Source: Nocardioides yefusunii
GTDB lineage: Bacteria; Actinomycetota; Actinomycetes; Propionibacteriales; Nocardioidaceae
Assembly: GCF_004014875.1 (NCBI RefSeq)
Contig: NZ_CP034929.1
Location: 558,001-622,000, forward strand
Length of the DNA: 64,000 nucleotides
Direction: 5' to 3'
Shown here: in pieces, positions 23,978-31,864 of the stretch
Layout: each line of letters opens with the position of its first letter
Position numbering within the stretch: position 1 is the first letter of the stretch
The notes under the pieces: generated by a model
Told to the model about the DNA's origin: nothing
Seen by the model: the letters and a program-made list of their open reading frames with translations, nothing else
The model's database searches: none
Made by a program: the position numbers and the translations under genes

Positions 23978-24445
23978 ATGGGTCGTACGATTCGCGGCAT
24001 CGCGGAGTTTCGATCCCTCGTGGGGTCCGAGCTGGGCACCAGTGAGTGGTTCGAGATCACCCAGGAGCGCATTGATGCCTTCGCTGACGTCACCGAGGAC
24101 TGGCAGTGGATCCACGTGGACCCTGAACGTGCCCGCGCCGAAGGGCTCGGAGGCACGGTGGCGCACGGATTCCTGACGCTCTCGCTGATGCCGCGCCTGA
24201 GCGCGCAGGTCTTCGAGTTCGCCGAGGTGGGCCGCGCGGTCAACTACGGCCTCGACAAGGTGCGTTTCCCCGCGCCGGTCCACCCCGGTGACCGCATCCG
24301 CCTCACGGCCACGATGCTCGAGGCGTCCGACGTCGACGGGGGAGGAGTGCTGGGCCGGGTCTCCTACGTGGTGGAGATCGAGGGCCGGGAGCGCCCTGCC
24401 GCGGTGACCCAGACGCTCATGGTCGTCTATCCCGAGCCTGCCTGA
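23978..24445 (+). CDS. MaoC-like (R)-specific enoyl-CoA hydratase
   Basis: A 155-residue single hot-dog-fold MaoC protein. The hydratase-2 motif is VTEDWQWIHVDPERARAEGL followed by GGTVAHGFLTLSL, with the catalytic Asp and His present. It hydrates trans-2-enoyl-CoA to an (R)-3-hydroxyacyl-CoA, or dehydrates in reverse. ATG 23978 is preferred to GTG 23975 because AGGAGG then has usable spacing. It is monocistronic and ends at a hairpin. Confidence 0.88.
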   Translation: MGRTIRGIAEFRSLVGSELGTSEWFEITQERIDAFADVTEDWQWIHVDPERARAEGLGGTVAHGFLTLSLMPRLSAQVFEFAEVGRAVNYGLDKVRFPAPVHPGDRIRLTATMLEASDVDGGGVLGRVSYVVEIEGRERPAAVTQTLMVVYPEPA

Positions 24446-24453
24446 CCCTTGAC

Positions 24454-24480
24454 GCCGCAGCACCTGTCGGGTGCTGCGGC
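24454..24480 (+). terminator. Terminator after MaoC
   Basis: GCCGCAGCACC and GGTGCTGCGGC form a perfect 11-bp stem around TGTCG, followed by TCGTTT. Confidence 0.7.
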
Positions 24481-24564
24481 TCGTTTCCCCCGGCGTCGGT
24501 CGCGGGGCGGGCGCCGCTCGGCGTGCCATCCTGCACCTGGCCGCTTCTACGAATGGAGAGAACA

Positions 24565-25737
24565 GTGGAGAAGATCGTCATCGTCGACGGAGCCCGCACC
24601 CCGGTGGGGTCCTTCGGCGGCGTCTTCAAGGACGTCCCCGGCTACGAACTGGGTGCTGCCGCGTCCGTCGAGGCGCTCAAGCGCTCCGGCGTGGCGGCGG
24701 AGGAGATCGGTGAGGTCGTCACCGGGTGCATCGGTCAGGTGGGCCCGGACGCGTACAACGCCCGCCGCGTCGGTGTGGCCGCCGGGCTGCCGCACGAGGT
24801 CCCTGCCTTCACCGTGAACCGCCTCTGTGGCTCGGGCCTGCAGGCGATCTGGTCGGCCGCGCAGGAGATGCGCTGGAACAACCTCGACTTCGCCCTCGCG
24901 GGCGGCAACGAGTCGATGAGCCGCATGCCGTTCTACGACTTCGGTGCGCGCAACGGCTACCGCCTGGGTGACCGTGAGCTCAAGGACGGCACCGTCCTGA
25001 TGCTCACCGACCCCTTCGACGGCGTGCACATGGGCATCACCGCCGAGAACGTCGCCGCGAAGTACGGCGTCTCCCGTGCCGAGCAGGACGAGTTCGCCCT
25101 GGAGTCGCAGCGTCGCGCTGCGACCGCCGAGGCCAAGGCCGCCTTCGCCGAGGAGATCGTCGCCTTCGAGGTCAAGGGCCGCAAGCCCGTCGTCGTCGAC
25201 ACCGACGAGCACCCCAAGCCCGCCACCACCATCGAGACCCTCGCCGGCCTGCGCCCGGCGTTCAAGAAGGACGGAACCGTCACAGCCGGCAACGCCTCCG
25301 GCATCAACGACGGTGGCGCCGCGGTCGTCCTGGCCCGTGAATCGGTGGCTGCCGAGCGTGGTCTGACGCCGCTGGTCTCGATCGAGGCCGTCACCACCGC
25401 TGCGATGGACCCGCGACTCATGGGCTACGCCCCCACGTTCGCGCTCCGCAAGCTCTTCGAGCAGACCGGCCTGACGCCGTCCGACATCGGCACCGTCGAG
25501 CTCAACGAGGCCTTCGCCTCCCAGGCTGTCGCTGTCATGCGTGACGCCGGGCTCTCCGCCGAACAGACCAACCCCTACGGCGGCGCGATCGCGCTCGGTC
25601 ACCCGGTCGGCGCGACCGGCGCCCTGCTCACGGTCCGAGCGGCCAAGACCATGGTCCGCGCCGACCACGAGTACGGCATCGTCACCATGTGCATCGGTGG
25701 CGGCCAGGCGCTCGCCGCCCTGCTGAAGCGGGTCTGA
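24565..25737 (+). CDS. Acetyl-CoA C-acyltransferase (FadA-type thiolase)
   Basis: A 390-residue thiolase that cleaves 3-oxoacyl-CoA to acetyl- or propionyl-CoA. The nucleophile is Cys88 in NRLCGSGLQAI. The C-terminal catalytic His and Cys lie in ALGHPVGATGALLT and TMCIGGGQALAALL. I use GTG 24565, with GGAGAG four bases upstream; an ATG 12 bases earlier is possible but lacks a ribosome site. It is one base from the next gene and probably provides the last step of each beta-oxidation cycle. Confidence 0.92.
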   Translation: MEKIVIVDGARTPVGSFGGVFKDVPGYELGAAASVEALKRSGVAAEEIGEVVTGCIGQVGPDAYNARRVGVAAGLPHEVPAFTVNRLCGSGLQAIWSAAQEMRWNNLDFALAGGNESMSRMPFYDFGARNGYRLGDRELKDGTVLMLTDPFDGVHMGITAENVAAKYGVSRAEQDEFALESQRRAATAEAKAAFAEEIVAFEVKGRKPVVVDTDEHPKPATTIETLAGLRPAFKKDGTVTAGNASGINDGGAAVVLARESVAAERGLTPLVSIEAVTTAAMDPRLMGYAPTFALRKLFEQTGLTPSDIGTVELNEAFASQAVAVMRDAGLSAEQTNPYGGAIALGHPVGATGALLTVRAAKTMVRADHEYGIVTMCIGGGQALAALLKRV

Positions 25738-25738
25738 G

Positions 25739-26569
25739 ATGGCTGGCGAGTACGTCCTGCCCGACGAACTGCCGGCCGGCTACGTCGTCGGCGAGCACGA
25801 CCTCGGGCCGGAGGACGACGTCACCTACGCCGTGCGTGACGGCGTCGCGCACATCACCCTGAACCGACCGTCCGCGGCCAACGCCCTGGACGTCGGCCTC
25901 TCGCACGCGTTGCGACTGGCGGCCGAGCGAGCGGCCTCCGACGAGAGTGCGAAGTCGGTCCTGGTCTCCGGATCCGGTGCGCGGTTCTGTGGTGGCGGGG
26001 ACGTTCCCGCGTTCGCTGCGGCCGAGGACAAACCGGCCTTCCTGCACCAGTTGGCGCTGGACGCGGACGCTGCGGTCCGGGGCCTGGAGTCGCTGGAGAA
26101 GCCGGTCGTGGCGGCCGTCCACGGTGCTGTGGCAGGTGCGGGGCTGGCGATCATGCTGGCTGCGGACGTCATCGTCGCTGCCCAGCAGACGAAGTTCGTC
26201 TTCGCCTATCCCGGCATCGGCCTGACGCCTGACTGCGGCGTCTCCTACCTGCTTCCGCGCGCGATCGGGCAGCAGCGGGCGCTGGGTTTCGCGCTGGCGA
26301 ACAAGCCCGTCACCGCCGCGACCGCGCACGAGTGGGGCATGGTCACCGAGGTCGTGCACGACGCCGACGTGGCCGTCTCCCGTGCCACCCAGGTGGCCCT
26401 GGACTTCGCTGCAGGGCCGGCGAGCGCCCTGGGGCAGGCTCGACGTCTCCTGCGTGCCGGGTGGGAGATCGACCGCACGGCCGTCGGGGTTGAGGAGGCG
26501 AGGACGATCTCACGTGCCGTCGCCGGCGCCGAGGCCGTCCGACTGATCGAGAGGTTCGTCGCACGCTGA
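25739..26569 (+). CDS. Crotonase-superfamily enzyme, PaaG/isomerase-like
   Basis: A 276-residue crotonase. VSGSGARFCGGGDVPAFAAA and VAGAGLAIMLAADVIVAAQQ form the oxyanion hole, but the usual hydratase Glu after GAG is replaced by Ala. FAYPGIGLTPDCGVSYLLPR keeps an Asp in the position typical of PaaG-type delta-isomerases. A double-bond shift is therefore more likely than hydration. It overlaps the thiolase's mRNA, starting one base after its stop, and ends before a hairpin and operator 9. Confidence 0.85.
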   Translation: MAGEYVLPDELPAGYVVGEHDLGPEDDVTYAVRDGVAHITLNRPSAANALDVGLSHALRLAAERAASDESAKSVLVSGSGARFCGGGDVPAFAAAEDKPAFLHQLALDADAAVRGLESLEKPVVAAVHGAVAGAGLAIMLAADVIVAAQQTKFVFAYPGIGLTPDCGVSYLLPRAIGQQRALGFALANKPVTAATAHEWGMVTEVVHDADVAVSRATQVALDFAAGPASALGQARRLLRAGWEIDRTAVGVEEARTISRAVAGAEAVRLIERFVAR

Positions 26570-26587
26570 GAGTGGCCAGCGACGACG

Positions 26588-26623
26588 CGACAGGGGTGTC
26601 CGGGGTTCCGGGCACCCCTGTCG
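26588..26623 (+). terminator. Terminator after the thiolase-crotonase pair
   Basis: CGACAGGGGTG and CACCCCTGTCG form an 11-bp stem with an inner CCGG/CCGG element in the 14-base loop. The downstream base of the stem lies 5 bp from operator 9. Confidence 0.65.
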
Positions 26624-26627
26624 TCTG

Positions 26628-26642
26628 TTGAATTCGATTCAA
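26628..26642. promoter_or_regulatory. Regulon operator, site 9
   Basis: TTGAATTCGATTCAA is a near-perfect palindrome and fits the consensus with G at position 9 and A at 15. It is the distal of two sites in front of the ABC importer. Confidence 0.7.
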
Positions 26643-26694
26643 GAAACATTGCACATCCTCTTGTCAGGATGTGACCCGCGCCATACCTTGGTGC

Positions 26695-26709
26695 CTGAAT
26701 CTAGTTCAA
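26695..26709. promoter_or_regulatory. Regulon operator, site 10
   Basis: CTGAATCTAGTTCAA lies 38 bp before the binding-protein start. Its centre is 67 bp from site 9, so cooperative looping or two separate dimers are possible. Confidence 0.7.
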
Positions 26710-26747
26710 TTTGGCGAACGAGTGCATTCTGCAAGGAGCCCCAACTC

Positions 26748-27803
26748 ATGGCATCGAAGCGTCCTGCCGTCCTGACCGCCCTGGTGGTGGCTGCATCCAT
26801 GTCCCTCGCCGCCTGTGGAGGATCGGGCCCCGAGTCCGAACTCGCAGACAGCTGGGACGGGATCGTCGAGGCGGCCGCGAAGGAGGGCAAGGTGACTCTC
26901 TACAGCACCCACGCTCCCGAGAACCTCGAGGCGCTCAAGAAGGCCTTCGAGGCCGAGTACCCCGACATCAAGCTGGACTTCGTGCGCGGCACGGACGCCG
27001 ACATCCTGCCCAAGGTCGACGTCGAGAAGAAGACCGGCAAGGCCATCGCCGACGTCCACATGACCACCGACGCGGCCTGGATCGCCAGCGACCTCGAGGA
27101 CGAGGACGCCTCGGCCGAGCTCGTGGGTCCCTCGTTCGACGCCGCCGAGTACCGCCGCGCGGAGAGCATCCTCGACGACCGGTGGTTCGTGACCAGCGCG
27201 GCCGTCTTCGGCATCGCCTGGAACACCAACAAGTACCCCACAGGCCTCTCCGCACCCGAGGACGTCCTCGACCCGAAGCTGAAGGGCAAGGTCGGCGTCT
27301 CCAACCCGTCCGGCATCCCGACCTACGTCGACATGTGGAAGGGCTTCGAGCAGGACTGGGCGCCCGGCTTCGTCACCGACCTGGCCGCCACCGGACCGCG
27401 CATCTACCCCAGTGCAGTGGCCATCACCTCCGCGCTGACCTCGGGTGAGGTGTGGGCCACGCCGGTGGCCGCCAGCCAGTTGCTGGCCGAGAAGGAGAAG
27501 GGCGCCCCGGTCGACTTCGTCGTGCCGGAGAAGCCCTTCGGCGTCCCCTGGTACACGCACGTCGTCGGTGCGTCCAAGAACCCCAACGCCGCCCAACTGC
27601 TGGCTGACTTCATGGTCACCGAGGCTGGCCAGAAGGCGATCTCGGCGGACTACGTCGCGGCTCTGCCCGACGTGGAGGGCACCGGCATCGCCGGCGCCGA
27701 CGTCGTCGCCCAGGAGATCAAGCTCCCGGACCCCGAGGAGATCAGCCCCGAGGTGGTCACCGACTACCAGAAGACGTGGGAAGGCCTCTTCCTCAAGAAG
27801 TGA
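26748..27803 (+). CDS. ABC importer substrate-binding lipoprotein (Fe3+/phosphonate/polyamine type)
   Basis: A 351-residue periplasmic-type binding protein. The signal peptide MASKRPAVLTALVVAASMSL ends in a lipobox LAAC with lipidated Cys23. The mature part fits family-1/6 solute-binding proteins (KEGKVTLYSTHAPENLEALK; GIAWNTNKYP). Its relatives bind ferric iron, 2-aminoethylphosphonate, thiamine or organic anions, so the ligand is open. Being under operators 9 and 10 inside a catabolic island, it probably captures the growth substrate or a breakdown product. AAGGAG precedes ATG 26748. Confidence 0.88.
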   Translation: MASKRPAVLTALVVAASMSLAACGGSGPESELADSWDGIVEAAAKEGKVTLYSTHAPENLEALKKAFEAEYPDIKLDFVRGTDADILPKVDVEKKTGKAIADVHMTTDAAWIASDLEDEDASAELVGPSFDAAEYRRAESILDDRWFVTSAAVFGIAWNTNKYPTGLSAPEDVLDPKLKGKVGVSNPSGIPTYVDMWKGFEQDWAPGFVTDLAATGPRIYPSAVAITSALTSGEVWATPVAASQLLAEKEKGAPVDFVVPEKPFGVPWYTHVVGASKNPNAAQLLADFMVTEAGQKAISADYVAALPDVEGTGIAGADVVAQEIKLPDPEEISPEVVTDYQKTWEGLFLKK

Positions 27804-27810
27804 CCCCCTG

Positions 27811-27857
27811 CCGGGCGGCCCTCCCGGGCCGCCCGGTCGGAGCGGCTTCCCGCTCCT
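27811..27857 (+). terminator. Hairpins between binding-protein and permease genes
   Basis: CCGGGCGGCCC and GGGCCGCCCGG form an 11-bp stem around TCCC, followed by a second small hairpin GGAGCGG/CCGCTCC. In ABC operons such elements stabilise the binding-protein mRNA and reduce read-through, giving more binding protein than permease. Confidence 0.55.
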
Positions 27858-27906
27858 CCCCCCGGCGAGTACGTCGGCGCTGTGAAGCGCTGAGCGAGGT
27901 GAAGTG

Positions 27907-29628
27907 ATGACGATGACCCGTGCCGCGGCCCATGCGGCTCCCACCCCCACACCGTGGTCCCGTCTGGCCGCGTCGCGCCTGTGGCGCAGTCGTATCGGCT
28001 ACGGCGTCCTGATCGCAGTGCTGGCCTACCTGATCGTGTGGCCCCTCTACAAGCTCCAGTCGATGGCCTTCGCCGACGGCGCCCAGGGCTACCGGGACCA
28101 GTTCGGCCGCGACGACGTGGCCCAGACGTTGCAGACCACGGCGCTGCTGGCCGTCGTCTCGGTGGTCATCGCGATGGTGCTGGGCACGATCCTGGCGTTC
28201 GCCGTGAGTCGGCTGCCGGGAGGCGTCGGCTGGCTGCGCATCGTCCCGCTCCTGCCGATCGTCATGCCGTCGGTCGCGAACGTGGTCGGGTGGGCGTTCC
28301 TGCTCTCGCCCGGTCCCGGATACCTCAACATGGTCCTGCGCCAGTTGCCCTGGTGGGACCACCTCGACGCCGGTCCGGTCAACATCTACTCCACCGCGTG
28401 GATCGTCATCATCACGGGCTTCAGCCTCACCTCCTTCGTGTACCTGTTCGTCTCCGCCGGGATGTCCAACATCTCGTCCGAGCACCTGGAAGCGGCCCAG
28501 CTGAGCGGATCGACCACGCTCGGGGTCTTCTTCAAGGTCGTGCTCCCGCTGCTGCGCCCCTCCCTCGTCTACGGCGGCGGTGTCGCGCTGCTCCTGGGAC
28601 TGGGGCAGTTCACCGCGCCTCTGCTGCTCGGGCAGAACGAAGGTCTCAAGGTCCTGACGACCGAGATGTACTTCCGGGCCTCGGAGTCGCCGGCCAACTT
28701 CGCCGCCGCTGCTGCCGCCGGGTCACCGTTGGTGATCCTGGGCATCCTCGTGGTCCTGGCCCAGCGTCTGCTGCTGGGCAACCAGGCACGATTCGTCACC
28801 CACGGAGGCAAGTCGTTCGCTCCCACCTCGGGCCAGTCGCACTGGGCCACCGTGGTGGTGGCCCTGTACGGTCTGCTGGCGCTCGTGCTCCCGATGATCG
28901 GGGTGGTGATCGTCTCGCTGACGCCCTACTGGTCCGGAGACCTCTCCTGGAGCCTCTTCACCTTCGACAACTACCGTCAATTGGTGGACACCCCCGGCAT
29001 CATGGAGTCGGTCGTCACCAGCGTCGTGACCTCGCTGGCCGCGGTTGCGATCTGCGTCCCGCTCGGCCTGGCCGTCGCGCTGCTCATCGCCAAGGGTCAG
29101 CACGTGCCCTTCCTGCGGCTGTTGGGCGACCTGGTCTCCGCGCTGCCGCTCGGCATCCCCGCGGTGATCTTCGGTGTCGGATTCCTGCTCACCTACACGG
29201 AGCCGCCGTTCATCCTCTACGGCACCCGGACGGTGATCGTCCTGGTCTACGTCGTGCTCATGCTTCCCTTCGCCACGCGGATGCTGCTGACGGCTCTGAT
29301 CTCGATGGGGAACAGCTACACCGAGGCCTCCGCGGTCAGCGGCGCGAGTCCGCTGGTCACGACGATGCGGGTCACCCTGCCCTCGCTGAAGCCCGCCGCG
29401 CTCAGCGCCGTCGCGCTGATGTTCATCCTGCTCACACATGAGTTCGCCGCCTCGATCATGGTGCGCTCGTCCACGACGCAGGTCATGGGCACCGTGCTCT
29501 ACGACCACTGGAGCAACGGCTCCTACCCGCTGGTCGCGGCGATGTCGATCCTGATGACGGCCGTGACCACCGCGGGCGTCGCGCTGGCCATGGCGATCGG
29601 TGGTCGCAACGTCCTCGACAACCTGTGA
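27907..29628 (+). CDS. ABC importer permease with two fused transmembrane domains (FbpB-like)
   Basis: A 573-residue inner-membrane protein with about 12 hydrophobic segments. Each half contains an ABC permease EAA loop: residues around SEHLEAAQLSGSTTLGVFFK in the first and YTEASAVSGASPLVTTMRVT in the second. Duplicated permeases of this size are typical of FbpB, ThiP and AEP transporters. ATG 27907 is chosen; a GTG one codon earlier is possible. It works with the lipoprotein upstream and the ATPase downstream. Confidence 0.9.
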   Translation: MTMTRAAAHAAPTPTPWSRLAASRLWRSRIGYGVLIAVLAYLIVWPLYKLQSMAFADGAQGYRDQFGRDDVAQTLQTTALLAVVSVVIAMVLGTILAFAVSRLPGGVGWLRIVPLLPIVMPSVANVVGWAFLLSPGPGYLNMVLRQLPWWDHLDAGPVNIYSTAWIVIITGFSLTSFVYLFVSAGMSNISSEHLEAAQLSGSTTLGVFFKVVLPLLRPSLVYGGGVALLLGLGQFTAPLLLGQNEGLKVLTTEMYFRASESPANFAAAAAAGSPLVILGILVVLAQRLLLGNQARFVTHGGKSFAPTSGQSHWATVVVALYGLLALVLPMIGVVIVSLTPYWSGDLSWSLFTFDNYRQLVDTPGIMESVVTSVVTSLAAVAICVPLGLAVALLIAKGQHVPFLRLLGDLVSALPLGIPAVIFGVGFLLTYTEPPFILYGTRTVIVLVYVVLMLPFATRMLLTALISMGNSYTEASAVSGASPLVTTMRVTLPSLKPAALSAVALMFILLTHEFAASIMVRSSTTQVMGTVLYDHWSNGSYPLVAAMSILMTAVTTAGVALAMAIGGRNVLDNL

Positions 29629-29725
29629 CGTCCCCCGCGTCACTCCTGCGCCACCGCCGCGCGTCCCCGCCCACGAAATGAATGCCGTCCAGGGCCTGTC
29701 CCTGGTGTCCCGAGAGGTTCCTCCC

Positions 29726-30856
29726 ATGTCTTCTGCCTTCAAGATCAGTGGCCTGCACAAGGCCTACGGCTCCAACGTGATCGTGGACGATCTCGACCTC
29801 GAGATCGAGCAGGGCGAGTTCCTGGTCCTGCTCGGCCCCTCGGGCTGCGGCAAGACCACCACCCTGCGCTGTCTCGCCGGTCTGGAGACCCCCGAACGAG
29901 GCACCATCGAACTGGCCGGACGCCCGGTCTTCGACGCTGCTGCCCGCACCAACGTCCCCGCGCACCAGCGCAACCTGGGCATGGTCTTCCAGTCGTACGC
30001 ACTGTGGCCCAACATGACGGTGCGCAAGAACATCGCCTACCCGCTGAAGGTCCGCAAGATGAAGGACGCCCTCGCGGCAGGCCGGGTCGAGGAGGCCGCG
30101 GCGATGGTCGACACCGGCCACCTGCTCGACCGCTACCCCTCCCAGCTCTCCGGTGGTCAGCAGCAGCGAGTGGCCGTCGCCCGAGGTCTCGCGGCGCGCC
30201 CCGAACTCGTCCTCTTCGACGAGCCCCTCTCCAACCTGGACGCTCGCCTGCGTGACTCCGTGCGCACCGAGATCCACCGCCTGCACGAGAGCCTCGGATT
30301 CGGCGCGGTCTTCGTCACCCACGACCAGTCCGAGGCCTTCGCACTGGGCGACAAGCTCGCGATCATGAACAAGGGTCGGATCGAGCAGATGGGCACCCCG
30401 CAGGAGGTCTTCGACAACCCGGGGACCGACTTCGTGGCCGAGTTCATCGGCATGGCCAACCGCATCGAGCTCGAGCGTGCTGGTTCCCGGTGGCGGACGC
30501 GCGGCGGCAACGAGATCGAACTGCTCCGCGAGCTCCCGGACGCCCAGCACGTGGTGGCCCGGCTCTGGCCCGACGACGTCGCCCTGCACCGCGCCGGTGA
30601 CCGGGTGCCTGATCACGCCGTGGCGCTGGACGCGGTGCTGCTGGCCTCCGAGTTCGGTGGACGGCACTACGACGTCACTGTCGCTGCGGGGCCGGAGCAG
30701 TTCCGTCTGCGCGTCGCGTCGGCACAGCACGGCGCATGGTTGCGCAGCGCCCACGAGGGCGAGCCCGTGGTCATCTCCTTCCGCCCCGAGGCGATGCAGG
30801 TCTACGCCGACTCGGCCCCCGTCGCACCCGCGCAGGCACTGGCGGCCACCGCGTGA
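29726..30856 (+). CDS. ABC importer ATPase (FbpC/PotA-like)
   Basis: A 376-residue ATPase. Walker A GPSGCGKTT is at residues 38-46, the Q-loop is VFQSYALWPNM, the signature LSGGQQQR is at 141-148 and Walker B LVLFDEP at 161-167. The H-loop is VFVTHDQSEAFALGDK. The C-terminal 130 residues are a TOBE-type regulatory domain. It energises the FbpB-like permease. Its stop overlaps the next gene's GTG by 4 bases, coupling transport to the following dehydrogenase. Confidence 0.92.
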   Translation: MSSAFKISGLHKAYGSNVIVDDLDLEIEQGEFLVLLGPSGCGKTTTLRCLAGLETPERGTIELAGRPVFDAAARTNVPAHQRNLGMVFQSYALWPNMTVRKNIAYPLKVRKMKDALAAGRVEEAAAMVDTGHLLDRYPSQLSGGQQQRVAVARGLAARPELVLFDEPLSNLDARLRDSVRTEIHRLHESLGFGAVFVTHDQSEAFALGDKLAIMNKGRIEQMGTPQEVFDNPGTDFVAEFIGMANRIELERAGSRWRTRGGNEIELLRELPDAQHVVARLWPDDVALHRAGDRVPDHAVALDAVLLASEFGGRHYDVTVAAGPEQFRLRVASAQHGAWLRSAHEGEPVVISFRPEAMQVYADSAPVAPAQALAATA

Positions 30857-31854
30857 GCACCGGTCTCAGCGCCGCCGCGACCGCGGAGGACGTCGTCCTC
30901 CCGGCGACCATGCAGGCCTGGCAGTGGACCGGCACCGGCCGGCCCCTGACTCTGAACGACGTGCCCGTGCCCCGGCCGGGCCCCGGTGAAGTCCTGCTCC
31001 GCGTGCGCGCGGCCGGGATGTGTCACTCCGACGTGGGGGAGCTGGACGAACCGTCGTGGGCGGAGAACATCCACCAGAACCCGATCACCCTGGGACACGA
31101 GATCGCCGGCGACGTGGTCGCTCTCGGCGAGTCGGTCACCGGCATCGAGCTGGGCCAGAGATTCGGGGTGTTCCCGATGGGGGACACCGTGCCCGGCTAC
31201 GGACGGGACGGCGGGTATGCCGCGTACCACCTGGTGTCGGCGTCCGACCTCGTCGCCGTTCCGGACGGTCTGGGCTACGACCTGGCTGCGCTGGGCACCG
31301 ACGCCGGCATGACCTCGCACCATGCCGTGGTCGAGGTCGCCGGGGCGGTCCCCGGCCAGCGGATCGGGATCATCGGCCTCGGCGGGCTCGGACAGGTCGG
31401 CGCGCGGATCGCGGTGCTCCACGGCGCCGAGGTGCACGCCGCCGACACCAACCCCGCGGCCGTCGAACTGGGACGTTCCCTGGGGCTGGCCTCCGTCGTC
31501 TCCAGCGCCGAGGAACTCATCGGCCTCGAGCTGGACGCCGTGGTCGACTTCGCCGGGTTCGGGTCGACCACCCAGGCCGGCCTGATGGCCATCCGCAAGG
31601 GTGGAACCGTCGTGATGGTCGGCATGGGCGCGCACACCACGCCGCTGGTCACCGCCGACGTCGTCCACCAGAAGGCGCGGATCGTCGGCAGTTCCGGCGG
31701 CACCGCCGCCGACATCGCAGCCGTCTACACGTTGCTCGCCTCCGGAGACCTGGCCCCCGTGGTCACGCACCTGCGCTTCGACCAGGTGCCCGAGGGCATC
31801 GAGCGGCTCCGGGCCGGAGGCGTCACCGGACGCCTGGTCGTCCTCAACGACTGA
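30853..31854 (+). CDS. Medium-chain alcohol dehydrogenase lacking the structural zinc lobe
   Basis: A 333-residue MDR protein. Catalytic-zinc residues are in AAGMCHSDVGELDE and LGHEIAGDVVALG, and the Rossmann motif is GIIGLGGLGQVGARIAVL. The four-Cys structural zinc loop that normally follows GHE is missing: the sequence runs directly through FGVFPMGDTVPGYGRDGGYA. GTG 30853 overlaps the ATPase stop (GTGA); ATG 30910 would give a shorter protein starting MQAWQWTG. An alcohol or hydroxyacyl dehydrogenase role is likely, substrate unknown. Confidence 0.85.
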   Translation: MSTGLSAAATAEDVVLPATMQAWQWTGTGRPLTLNDVPVPRPGPGEVLLRVRAAGMCHSDVGELDEPSWAENIHQNPITLGHEIAGDVVALGESVTGIELGQRFGVFPMGDTVPGYGRDGGYAAYHLVSASDLVAVPDGLGYDLAALGTDAGMTSHHAVVEVAGAVPGQRIGIIGLGGLGQVGARIAVLHGAEVHAADTNPAAVELGRSLGLASVVSSAEELIGLELDAVVDFAGFGSTTQAGLMAIRKGGTVVMVGMGAHTTPLVTADVVHQKARIVGSSGGTAADIAAVYTLLASGDLAPVVTHLRFDQVPEGIERLRAGGVTGRLVVLND

Positions 31855-31864
31855 AGGAGGAACC

